Position numbers and translations under genes: made by a program
Assembly (NCBI GenBank): GCA_947499735.1
Contig: CANMPP010000001.1
Location: 558,001 to 622,000 of the forward strand
From: an uncultured Pelagimonas sp.
GTDB lineage: Bacteria; Pseudomonadota; Alphaproteobacteria; Rhodobacterales; Rhodobacteraceae
Direction of reading: 5' to 3'
Length of the DNA stretch: 64,000 nt
The notes under the pieces: generated by a model
Databases searched by the model: none
Told to the model about the DNA's origin: nothing
The model's input: only the letters and a program-made list of their open reading frames with translations
Shown: one piece after another, positions 39,929 to 47,605 of the stretch
Layout of the letters: the number at the start of each line of letters is the position of its first letter
How positions within the stretch are numbered: position 1 is the stretch's first letter

Positions 39929-40363
39929 TTGAGCCGGAAAGCGAAAGCTTCAAAAAGCCAAAATCATCAAAATGACTCTGTCCAGTCGGAAAAAATCCGG
40001 CTGGACAAATGGTTATGGCATGCCCGTTTTTTCAAAACACGATCCCTTGCAGCCAAAGTGGTGTCAGCCGGCGGATGCCGCGTCGATGGGCAACCCGTTG
40101 TCAAAACATCATTCTCTGTCGCATCCGGCGCGGTTGTAACATTTCCACAAAATGATCACGTTCGCGTGATAAAGGTGCTCGCGCCAGGGAATAGGCGCGG
40201 ACCAGCATCCGAAGCACAGGCCCTTTATGAGGACCTTGATCCTCCCAAACCTAGGGATAAGGAGGAAATCATTCCTCATGTGCCTAAATTTGATGGGAAA
40301 GGTCGCCCAAGCAAGCAGGACAGGCGCGCGATGGAGCAAATGCGACGTGATCTGCTTGAATGA
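39929..40363 (+). CDS. S4-domain RNA-binding protein (Hsp15-like)
   Basis: 144 residues from a TTG that follows the helicase TGA directly, with AAGGGTAAGG upstream. The S4 motif IRLDKWLWHARFFKTRSLAA, then KVVSAGGCRVDGQPV, lies at about 22-70. Hsp15-type proteins bind free 50S subunits carrying stalled nascent chains. The C-terminal half is basic and polar. Coupling with the helicase suggests a shared RNA role. Confidence 0.88.
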   Translation: MSRKAKASKSQNHQNDSVQSEKIRLDKWLWHARFFKTRSLAAKVVSAGGCRVDGQPVVKTSFSVASGAVVTFPQNDHVRVIKVLAPGNRRGPASEAQALYEDLDPPKPRDKEEIIPHVPKFDGKGRPSKQDRRAMEQMRRDLLE

Positions 40364-40418
40364 TTTGTCCAATCGGTCTAAATCCGCTCTGATCTAGCTA
40401 GGAAACGGACCGAACTGC

Positions 40419-40757
40419 ATGACATATGTTGTCACGGACAATTGCATCGCTTGCAAATACACCGATTGTGTCGAGGTGTGCCCCGTAGATTGTTTCTATG
40501 AGGGCGAGAACACATTGGTCATTCATCCCGATGAATGCATTGATTGCGGCGTATGTGAACCCGAATGCCCAGCCGACGCCATCCGCCCCGATACGGAGCC
40601 GGACATGGAGAAGTGGGTAGAATTCAACCGCAAATATGCTGAGCAATGGCCAGTGATTGTGACGAAAAAAGATCCCCTGCCAGAAGCGACAGAACGCGAT
40701 GGCGAAGAGGATAAGTTGAAGAAATACTTCATCGATGCGCCGGGCGAAGGCGATTAA
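40419..40757 (+). CDS. fdxA: 7Fe ferredoxin FdxA ([3Fe-4S][4Fe-4S])
   Basis: 112 residues. The first cluster motif is [17 protein letters not shown], where the extra spacing marks the 3Fe site, and the second is [12 protein letters not shown]. The C-terminal tail to EGD is typical of FdxA. It transfers electrons at low potential. The pair fdxA-carD is a standard neighbour set in Rhodobacterales. AGGAAACGG precedes the ATG. Confidence 0.95.
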   Translation: MTYVVTDNCIACKYTDCVEVCPVDCFYEGENTLVIHPDECIDCGVCEPECPADAIRPDTEPDMEKWVEFNRKYAEQWPVIVTKKDPLPEATERDGEEDKLKKYFIDAPGEGD

Positions 40758-40781
40758 TCGATTCGAAACCACAAAAGTAAG

Positions 40782-40814
40782 AATTCGACCACTTTTCTCT
40801 TAAGTGGTTGAATT
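40782..40814 (+). terminator. Hairpin after fdxA, probable terminator
   Basis: AATTCGACCACTT and AAGTGGTTGAATT pair over 13 bases with one G-T wobble and a seven-base loop, 25 bases past the fdxA stop. The following ATATGTGTTT is only partly T-rich, so termination may be incomplete. Confidence 0.55.
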
Positions 40815-41023
40815 ATATGTGTTTACACGGATATCTGACTGGGGTGGGTCCCGGGCTGATTTTGTGATATTCTGGTCGGACCGATGAAGAAAGAATTTTC
40901 ACAAGGCGAAAAGAGGCGCAGAGGCCTCATAGGATGACGACATAGCGCACAACTGGGTTGCCGTGGCACCCTTTGGGCGTTTTTTGTTGCCAATGCGCTA
41001 TAACTGCAAGGAAGAAGTGCTTA

Positions 41024-41533
41024 ATGAGCAAGTCTAAGAAATCCGAATTCCGTCCAAACGAATACGTTGTTTACCCAGCGCATGGCGTCGGGCAAATTAT
41101 GTCAATCGAAGAGGAAGAGATTGCCGGAATTTCGCTGGAGCTTTTTGTGATCTCTTTTGAGAAAGACAAAATGACACTTCGGGTCCCGACACATAAAGCC
41201 ACAGAGGTCGGAATGCGGTCTCTGTCCTCTCCTGATGTTGTGAATCAGGCGATGCGCACCTTGAAAGGCAAGGCCAAGGTGAAACGTGCGATGTGGTCCC
41301 GTCGTGCACAAGAATACGAACAGAAAATCAACTCAGGCGATCTGATTGCGATTGCTGAAGTTGTGCGCGATTTGCACCGTGGCAATGACCAGCGTGAACA
41401 ATCCTATTCTGAACGTCAGTTGTATGAAGCCGCTCTTGAGCGTCTGACACGTGAAGTTGCAGCTGTTGAAGGTGGCGATGAAGTTGCCGCAGCCCGTCAG
41501 GTTGACGAGGTTCTGGGCCTGCGCGCCGCGTAA
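41024..41533 (+). CDS. carD: CarD family transcriptional regulator
   Basis: 169 residues from the ATG at 41024 with AAGGAAG upstream. The N-terminal RNAP-interacting Tudor-like domain is EYVVYPAHGVGQIMSIEEEE, followed by VPTHKATEVGMR and a helical DNA-contacting domain (SYSERQLYEAALERLTREVA). CarD binds the RNA polymerase beta subunit and stabilises open complexes, including at rRNA promoters. It carries its own 266-base leader and a terminator. Confidence 0.95.
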   Translation: MSKSKKSEFRPNEYVVYPAHGVGQIMSIEEEEIAGISLELFVISFEKDKMTLRVPTHKATEVGMRSLSSPDVVNQAMRTLKGKAKVKRAMWSRRAQEYEQKINSGDLIAIAEVVRDLHRGNDQREQSYSERQLYEAALERLTREVAAVEGGDEVAAARQVDEVLGLRAA

Positions 41534-41571
41534 GTCACTAAGCCACAGGTTTTGACGATATGTCTAACGAC

Positions 41572-41595
41572 AAAGGGGCCGGAAGGCCCCTTTTT
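41572..41595. terminator. Terminator between carD and the Kef-type gene
   Basis: AAAGGGGCC-ggaa-GGCCCCTTT with trailing T residues, 38 bases past carD and 15 bases past the convergent antiporter gene. Confidence 0.92.
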
Positions 41596-41610
41596 ATGTT
41601 TGGCTAGTTA

Positions 41611-43536
41611 TTATTCGGCAGCGGTCTGCGAATTAGAACGTTCTCGTTCTTCCGCGCGGTTCTGGCGATTGGTTTCTAGCGCTGTAAACAACTTGGCCTC
41701 TAGTTCTTTTTCCAAGACTTGGGATCGTTCAATATAGGCTGCATTGTCCGCTATTTTTATGGATGGATCCCACAACTCGGCAAGCTCTCTTAGATTTTCG
41801 CGATCGCGATGATAAAAGGTCTCTTGCGCCATGGCAGCCTCATATTCGCTGAGGCCAATATTTTCCAAAACATAACGTCCAGCCCGCAATCCGCTGTCAA
41901 ACATTTCGCGCACGATGTCGTTCGCGCCTGCCTGATATAGAGCATAGACATGCTGGCGGTCGCGTGCGCGGGCAATGATATGTAAATCAGGCCGCATGCG
42001 ACGGGCATATGTGACAAGACGGGTCACGGCCTTTGGATCATCAAGGGCGGCGACCAGAACATGTGCTTTTTGCAAGCCTGCTGCGTTTAACAATTCAGGG
42101 CGGCTAGGATCGCCAAAGAACCCTTTATACCCCAAACGCCGCATCATTTGGATCGTTTCCATGTCATTGTCGACGACGACAGTTTTGTGGCCCGTGAATT
42201 GGACAAGACGATAGACCAATTGGCCAAAACGCCCAATCCCGGCGATGATGACAGGTGCCTCTGTATCGATTTTGTCGTCCTTTTGCGTTGTGGCTTCACC
42301 ACCAGCCCGTTTCGCAAGCCAGTCATGTGCCATGAACAAGAGGGGGGTGATCAACATGGATATCGCGATAATCAATTGAATCTGCTGACCAATGGCGTCG
42401 GGGACCACATGCTGTGTCAACGCAACGCTCACAAGAACAAAGCCGAATTCGCCAGCTTGGGCCAGCGAAAGGCCAAATAGCCAAGCATCCCGCCCACGCA
42501 GTCTGAACAGTTTTCCCAGCGCCCCTAGGATGATCCCTTTGAGAGCGCAAAGGCCAAGCGACAGAGCCAAAAGCGTCAGCGGCTCTTCCATGAACCGGTT
42601 TACATCCATACCTGCGCCAACGGTGATAAAGAAAAGGCCAAGAAGCATTCCCTTAAAGGGTTCAACACTGGCCTCCAGTTCATGCCGGAATTCTGAATTG
42701 GCCAAAACAACGCCTGCAAGGAATGTACCTAAGGCAGCGGACAGTCCTAACTGTCCCATAACAAAGGCAATTCCGATGACGATCAACAGGGCCAGCGCCG
42801 TGAACATTTCCGGTAGGTTGGCTGCGTGGATATAACGAAACAGGGGGCGCGCGCCGTAGATGCCGCCCAGAATGATTGCGGCAACGACGCCAAATGTCAG
42901 CAGGGCCACGCCCCATCCGGGTAATGAATCGGCTAACCTGTATTCGTGATGTTCGTCATGCGCGGCATCGGCGATTTGCGAAATGCCGCGTTGAATCGAT
43001 CCATCCTCAGAAATCATCAATGTGGGTTCTGCCGCCAAGAGAGGCAAAAGGATCAGCATTGGAATGACAACGATGTCCTGTGTCAGCAAGACAGAAAAGG
43101 CTGATCGCCCGCCTTGGGTCGACATCAGGTTCTTTTCATTCAATGTTTGCAAGACGATAGCGGTTGAAGACAGGGCTAGGATCATGCCCGTGCCCAAGGA
43201 GGCAGTCCATGTCAGGCCCATATATTGGCAAAACGCAAAAATAGCGCCGGTGGTCAGTGCAACCTGCAACCCGCCAAGCCCGATCAACCGGTGACGCATA
43301 TCCCATAAGGCCCGCGGTTCAAGTTCCAGACCGATAATGAACAACATAATGACGACACCAAATTCGGCGAAATGCTTGATCGTTTCCGCATCATTGACCA
43401 ACCCCAAGCCAGGCCCGATCACCAAGCCCGCCAATAAATACCCCAGCACAGAGCCAAGGCCAAATCGGGCAGCAATAGGTACAGCAATAACGGCCGCCGC
43501 CAAAAACAGCGTGGCCTGAAACATAAGGGAAGTCAT
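41611..43536 (-). CDS. CPA2 cation:proton antiporter with RCK domain (KefB/KefC-like)
   Basis: 641 residues. About twelve membrane helices fill residues 1-395 with the CPA2 motifs FGLGSVLGYLLAGLVIGPGL, LFIIGLELEP and LSSTAIVLQTL. A TrkA-N/RCK domain follows (about 420-540, VIIAGIGRFGQLVYRLVQFT with VVVDNDMETIQMMRRLGYKG), then a charged coiled-coil tail. It exchanges K+ or Na+ for protons at the inner membrane and is gated by nucleotides or, in KefC, glutathione adducts. No KefF/KefG partner gene is adjacent. Confidence 0.92.
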   Translation of the reverse strand: MTSLMFQATLFLAAAVIAVPIAARFGLGSVLGYLLAGLVIGPGLGLVNDAETIKHFAEFGVVIMLFIIGLELEPRALWDMRHRLIGLGGLQVALTTGAIFAFCQYMGLTWTASLGTGMILALSSTAIVLQTLNEKNLMSTQGGRSAFSVLLTQDIVVIPMLILLPLLAAEPTLMISEDGSIQRGISQIADAAHDEHHEYRLADSLPGWGVALLTFGVVAAIILGGIYGARPLFRYIHAANLPEMFTALALLIVIGIAFVMGQLGLSAALGTFLAGVVLANSEFRHELEASVEPFKGMLLGLFFITVGAGMDVNRFMEEPLTLLALSLGLCALKGIILGALGKLFRLRGRDAWLFGLSLAQAGEFGFVLVSVALTQHVVPDAIGQQIQLIIAISMLITPLLFMAHDWLAKRAGGEATTQKDDKIDTEAPVIIAGIGRFGQLVYRLVQFTGHKTVVVDNDMETIQMMRRLGYKGFFGDPSRPELLNAAGLQKAHVLVAALDDPKAVTRLVTYARRMRPDLHIIARARDRQHVYALYQAGANDIVREMFDSGLRAGRYVLENIGLSEYEAAMAQETFYHRDRENLRELAELWDPSIKIADNAAYIERSQVLEKELEAKLFTALETNRQNRAEERERSNSQTAAE

Positions 43537-43642
43537 ATATCGGGGGTCCTTTCGGGTTGTTCTTAGAATGCCTCAAAAAGCGTTAAAAAACAACCGTGGA
43601 GCGCCGGATTATTGTGTGAAAACCTGTGCCCGGCACAACATG

Positions 43643-44584
43643 TCAGCGCGCTGCAAAAAATCCCGGAACTTGCGCTTTGGGTTGGATTTTACGACCTAGG
43701 CGCGTCCATCTTGGTTCTAGTCCAAGGGGCAGGATATCGTTTAGATCCCGCACGCTCAGCTGCCCGTCCAAGAAGTCACGATATAGGCGAAATACACCCT
43801 TTCTGCGATAGGGGGACCAATGGCAAATCGTGTGTTCCGGATTGGCAATCTTGTAGCCATGCATTGAGAGGGCCATCAAACCTTCGGGGTGATCCAGCTG
43901 CAAACAGGCCAGATTTGGGGCATGCAGTAAACGATGCCCAAGCATTTTGTCGCCTTGGCGGGAACCTGAAATCAGCCTTTCCAACACAAAGTCGAAAATG
44001 TCGTTTTCTCGACTGGTCGCGTGCAAAACTTCGCAATGATACCCGCCCGGGCTGCGCAAGGCTTCCAAAGCATCTGTCCGAAATTCTGCCGCCGCCATCA
44101 AGATAACCCGATTGATAATGCATGGGGCACTTTCACTCATGGCGCGTAAAGCCACCCTTGCCCCTAAGGAATGGGCGAGAATTCGGATGTTTCGTTTGGG
44201 ATCAATGGATTTAATGCGATCGACTAGCTGCGCGAGGTCAGATCCCGCAAGCCCCGCCTTGCGATAGGCCTGCCATATTGTCCCACGCGCAGACCATCCA
44301 AAGGATATGCCAATCTCGTGCCCATCGTCGCAGGCCAATCCTAAATTGGATGGAAGGCTGAAGTTTTTAGGATGTTTGGGGGCTGGGCTATTCAAGCTAT
44401 CATGTGGACAGTGAACAGGGTGGCCGGGTTCATAACGATAGCCGTGGATGAGAACGGTAACCGGGCCAGCATGGGCCGTCAAAGTATCGCGTATCGTGTC
44501 CCAAAGATCGCTTTGATTGTTCTGCAAATGTAGACCCGTAGGCCCAGTCGTGATCTGAAGCATCGCCATTGCTGCAATCCACAT
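43643..44584 (-). CDS. Alpha/beta hydrolase, DUF900/lipase-like
   Basis: 313 residues. VTVLIHGYRYEPGHP is the oxyanion-hole segment, ILAHSLGARVALRAM the nucleophile elbow (Ser in HSLGA), and the late MHGYKIANPEHTICHWSPYR may hold the catalytic His. The substrate is unknown. Starts at the sixth or eighth codon (MAMLQITT) are equally possible. It is divergent from metZ with the SAM-II riboswitch between them. Confidence 0.75.
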   Translation of the reverse strand: MWIAAMAMLQITTGPTGLHLQNNQSDLWDTIRDTLTAHAGPVTVLIHGYRYEPGHPVHCPHDSLNSPAPKHPKNFSLPSNLGLACDDGHEIGISFGWSARGTIWQAYRKAGLAGSDLAQLVDRIKSIDPKRNIRILAHSLGARVALRAMSESAPCIINRVILMAAAEFRTDALEALRSPGGYHCEVLHATSRENDIFDFVLERLISGSRQGDKMLGHRLLHAPNLACLQLDHPEGLMALSMHGYKIANPEHTICHWSPYRRKGVFRLYRDFLDGQLSVRDLNDILPLGLEPRWTRLGRKIQPKAQVPGFFAAR

Positions 44585-44696
44585 ATATCAGTTCGAGCAC
44601 CCCATAGGGTAGCGGCGCTCAACAATTGTTTCATGACGATGCCATGACAAGATTGTAACACTCTTGATTTGCGCGATATCTCGTTCTAAGACACAG

Positions 44697-44750
44697 GCGT
44701 GGCGCTTTGTTACCGGATTGCGGGCCACGTTAAATATGCCGCTAAAGAGG
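44697..44750 (+). ncRNA. SAM-II (SAM-alpha) riboswitch
   Basis: P1 is GTGGC (44699-44703) paired with GCCAC; the conserved loop residues GCTTTGTTACCGGATTGCGG sit between. Downstream come CACGTTAAAT and the pseudoknot-forming GCTAAAGAGG, all hallmarks of the SAM-II consensus. This riboswitch binds S-adenosylmethionine and controls methionine genes in alphaproteobacteria. It is 90 bases ahead of the metZ start, so it acts on the transcript and not directly on the ribosome site. Confidence 0.9.
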
Positions 44751-44795
44751 TCAGACGAAAGCCACTTTCGCTTGACCGCGATTGGGGCTTTTTTT
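44749..44795 (+). promoter_or_regulatory. Expression-platform hairpin and T run ahead of metZ
   Basis: GGTCAGACGAAAG (44749-44761) pairs with CTTTCGCTTGACC (44765-44777) around a CCA loop. Its first two bases are the last of the riboswitch. A second pairing is possible: AAAGCC (from 44758) with GGCTTT before a seven-T run (44789-44795), which would form an intrinsic terminator. The two structures exclude each other, as expected of a terminator/antiterminator switch driven by SAM. Confidence 0.55.
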
Positions 44796-44839
44796 ATGCC
44801 CTGCGAACTTGGACCCTTTGAACGGGCAGGAGAACAACG

Positions 44840-46027
44840 ATGGTTGAAACATCAAAATTTGGAAAACGCACCAAGCTGGTACATGGCGGCACACGTCGCA
44901 GCCAATATAATGAAGTGAGCGAAGCGATTTTCCTAACGCAAGGCTTTGTTTATGACACGGCTGCTCAGGCGGAAAAGCGGTTTCAGGATTTGGGCGAAGA
45001 TGAATTCATCTATGCCCGTTACGGCAACCCAACAGTCGCTATGTTCGAAGAGCGTATGGCGCTGTTAGAGGGCGCGGAAGATGGCTTTGCCTGTGCGTCT
45101 GGTATGGCCGCGGTAAACGGCGCCGTGATGTCGTTTCTAAAATCGGGTGATCATGTCGTATCTGCCCGCGCGTTGTTTGGATCCTGTCTGTATATCCTAG
45201 AAGACATCCTGTCGCGTTTCGGCGTCGACGTGACCTTTGTTGATGGCGATGATTTGGACCAATGGCGCGCTGCAATACGTCCAGACACCAAAATGTGCTT
45301 CTTCGAATCCATGTCCAACCCAACACTGGAATTGGTCGACATCGCGGGTGTCGCTGAAATTGCCCATTCTGTTGGTGCGGTCGTTGTTGTGGACAATGTG
45401 TTCTCTACCCCTGTTTATTCCAAGGCGATCGAACAGGGTGCAGATCTGGTTGTCTATTCCACCACGAAACATGTCGATGGCGGCGGTCGCTGCTTGGGCG
45501 GGATCATTTTGGGTACAAAAGATTTGATCCGCGGTACGGTTGAACCTTATCTCAAGCACACAGGCGGCGCGATGAGCCCGTTCAACGCTTGGGTGCAGTT
45601 AAAGGGGCTGGAAAGCCTTGATCTGCGCGTGCGTGCACAGACCGAAAGCGCCGGCGTCATTGCCGAAGCTTTGGAAGGGCATGATAAGCTTGAAAAGCTG
45701 ATTTATCCCGGCGCGAAAAGCCATCCACAATATGAATTGACGCAGCGCCAGATTGGCGCGGGCGGCACAATGGTGTCCTTTGTCCTAAAGGGCGGAAAAG
45801 AGGCGGCATTTCGGTTCATGGATGCGCTGGAAATCGCGATTATTTCCAACAATCTGGGCGATGCCAAATCCATTGTAACGCATCCTGCGACGACCACACA
45901 TTCGCGCCTAAGCGACGAACAACGTGCAAGTCTGGGCATCAGTGACGGCCTGATCCGCTTCAGTGTTGGGCTGGAGGATGCGCAGGATCTTGTGGCCGAT
46001 CTGCTTAATGGCTTGGCACAGGCCTAG
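44840..46027 (+). CDS. metZ: O-succinylhomoserine sulfhydrylase
   Basis: 395 residues, Cys/Met metabolism PLP enzyme. The PLP lysine lies in VVYSTTKHVDGGGRCLGG and the phosphate loop in CASGMAAVNGAVMS. Its start TKLVHGGTRRSQYNEVSEAI and the SQ-YN motif fit MetZ rather than MetB. It makes homocysteine directly from O-succinylhomoserine (or the acetyl form) and sulfide. AGGAG lies upstream. The SAM-II riboswitch before it makes its expression fall when SAM is plentiful. Confidence 0.93.
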   Translation: MVETSKFGKRTKLVHGGTRRSQYNEVSEAIFLTQGFVYDTAAQAEKRFQDLGEDEFIYARYGNPTVAMFEERMALLEGAEDGFACASGMAAVNGAVMSFLKSGDHVVSARALFGSCLYILEDILSRFGVDVTFVDGDDLDQWRAAIRPDTKMCFFESMSNPTLELVDIAGVAEIAHSVGAVVVVDNVFSTPVYSKAIEQGADLVVYSTTKHVDGGGRCLGGIILGTKDLIRGTVEPYLKHTGGAMSPFNAWVQLKGLESLDLRVRAQTESAGVIAEALEGHDKLEKLIYPGAKSHPQYELTQRQIGAGGTMVSFVLKGGKEAAFRFMDALEIAIISNNLGDAKSIVTHPATTTHSRLSDEQRASLGISDGLIRFSVGLEDAQDLVADLLNGLAQA

Positions 46028-46045
46028 GCTCATTATCAAAATCAT

Positions 46046-46083
46046 TGGCGCGTCTGGTCAAAGTTTCATTGACAGGCGCGCCA
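46046..46083 (+). other. Long hairpin in the metZ-trkH gap
   Basis: TGGCGCG pairs with CGCGCCA, and an inner GTCAA pairs with TTGAC around a seven-base loop. The structure ends 20 bases before the trkH start and 19 bases after the metZ stop. There is no T run, so it may act on RNA stability or trkH translation rather than end transcription. Confidence 0.55.
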
Positions 46084-46103
46084 TGTCATTCCAGTGAAGA
46101 TCT

Positions 46104-47552
46104 ATGTTTGATATCCGCCCCGTAGCCCATGTCATCGGCATTTTGATCCTATGCCTAGGTGGCGTGATGATTCTGCCTCTTTTGGCGGATTTGGCAGAAG
46201 GGGAAGGGCATTGGAAGGTGTTTGCTGTTTCTGCTTGCCTGACTTTGTTTTTCGGCGGCGTGATCACCATCTCTTGCGCTGGATCCGGGGATCAAGGGCT
46301 AACACTACAACAGACCTTTTTGCTGACAACATCGGTTTGGGTCGCTCTGCCGTTGTTTGGGGCGTTGCCCTTTATGTTCGGCGCGACGCATGTCGGGTTT
46401 GTGGACGCATTTTTTGAAGCGATGTCTGGCCTAACGACCACCGGATCGACCGTATTATCCGGTTTGGATGATCTGCCAAAAGGTATCTTGCTATGGCGGG
46501 GGATCTTGCAATGGATTGGCGGGATCGGAATTATTGTGGTTGCCATGGTTTTTCTACCGGAACTGCGCGTCGGTGGTATGCAGATTTTCCGATCAGAAGC
46601 CTTTGATACAATGGGGAAAATTCTGCCCAGGGCAACGCAGATTTCGTCATCCATATCATCAATCTATGTTGCTCTGACTTTGGCCTGTACCATGGCGTAT
46701 CTGGCCTGTGGGATGACGCCGTTTGATGCAACCGTACATGCATTTACCACCGTTTCTACGGGTGGTTTTGCAAACTATGATGCCAGTTTTGGTACGTTTT
46801 CCGGGCCTGCGGAATATGTTGCATCAGTGTTTATGATTTTAGCAGCTTTGCCATTCGTGCGTTATGTTCAGCTGGTGAACAACAACCCATATGCCATATT
46901 CAACGACAGTCAGGTACGCACGTTTCTGAGCCTTATTGCTGTGCTTGTCTTCATCACCGCGTTTGCTTTGGTGGCGATCTTTCCTCACCACCCTGAACAG
47001 GCTTTGCGCGAGGCGTTGTTCAATATTGTTTCAATCATGTCGGGAACGGGCTATGCCAGCGTCGATTATATGGGCTGGGGATCTTTCCTGATCTTTCTGT
47101 TCTTTATCATTGGCCTGATTGGTGGATGCGCGGGATCCACAGCCTGTTCAATTAAAATCTTTCGCTACCAGCTTTTGATTGAATCCATCCGCGTGCAATT
47201 GCGCAAAATCCGCTCGCCAAACGGCGTGTTTGTTCCCCGCTATGAGGGGCGCAAAGTGAATGAAGAAGTTCTGTCTTCTGTTATCTCATTCTTCGTCTTC
47301 TTTATTGTGACCTTTGGCCTGCTATCTGTCGCCTTGGCCCTGACAGGTTTGGATTTCGTAACTTCCGTATCCGGGGCCGCGACGGCTTTGGCCAATATTG
47401 GTCCGGGGTTGGGGGATGAAATCGGACCGGCAGGCAATTTTGCGGGTCTCAATGACACGGCCAAATGGCTGCTGATCTGGGGTATGCTGATTGGGCGTTT
47501 GGAGATCTTGGCGGTGTTTGCACTATTCACCGTAGATTTCTGGCGCGCATAG
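46104..47552 (+). CDS. trkH: TrkH family potassium uptake protein
   Basis: 482 residues, about ten membrane helices. The four selectivity-filter loops are readable: SGLTTTGSTVL, TVSTGGFANYD, SIMSGTGYASVDY and TALANIGPGLGDEIGP. TrkH is the K+-conducting subunit of the Trk system and normally works with the cytosolic RCK protein TrkA, whose gene is not here. Terminator structure follows between it and valS. Confidence 0.94.
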   Translation: MFDIRPVAHVIGILILCLGGVMILPLLADLAEGEGHWKVFAVSACLTLFFGGVITISCAGSGDQGLTLQQTFLLTTSVWVALPLFGALPFMFGATHVGFVDAFFEAMSGLTTTGSTVLSGLDDLPKGILLWRGILQWIGGIGIIVVAMVFLPELRVGGMQIFRSEAFDTMGKILPRATQISSSISSIYVALTLACTMAYLACGMTPFDATVHAFTTVSTGGFANYDASFGTFSGPAEYVASVFMILAALPFVRYVQLVNNNPYAIFNDSQVRTFLSLIAVLVFITAFALVAIFPHHPEQALREALFNIVSIMSGTGYASVDYMGWGSFLIFLFFIIGLIGGCAGSTACSIKIFRYQLLIESIRVQLRKIRSPNGVFVPRYEGRKVNEEVLSSVISFFVFFIVTFGLLSVALALTGLDFVTSVSGAATALANIGPGLGDEIGPAGNFAGLNDTAKWLLIWGMLIGRLEILAVFALFTVDFWRA

Positions 47553-47554
47553 AA

Positions 47555-47584
47555 AAACCGCCCACATGTGAATGCGGGCGGTTT
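47555..47584. terminator. Terminator between trkH and valS
   Basis: AAACCGCCC and GGGCGGTTT form a nine-base stem. On the minus strand it ends in five T residues, so it serves valS best and trkH less well. Confidence 0.88.
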
Positions 47585-47605
47585 CATCGTTCCGATCAAA
47601 AGCAC

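Noticed and set aside
40958-41002. ACCCTTTGGGCGTTTTTT ahead of carD as an attenuator
   Set aside because: The stem is only three or four pairs long, too weak to call.
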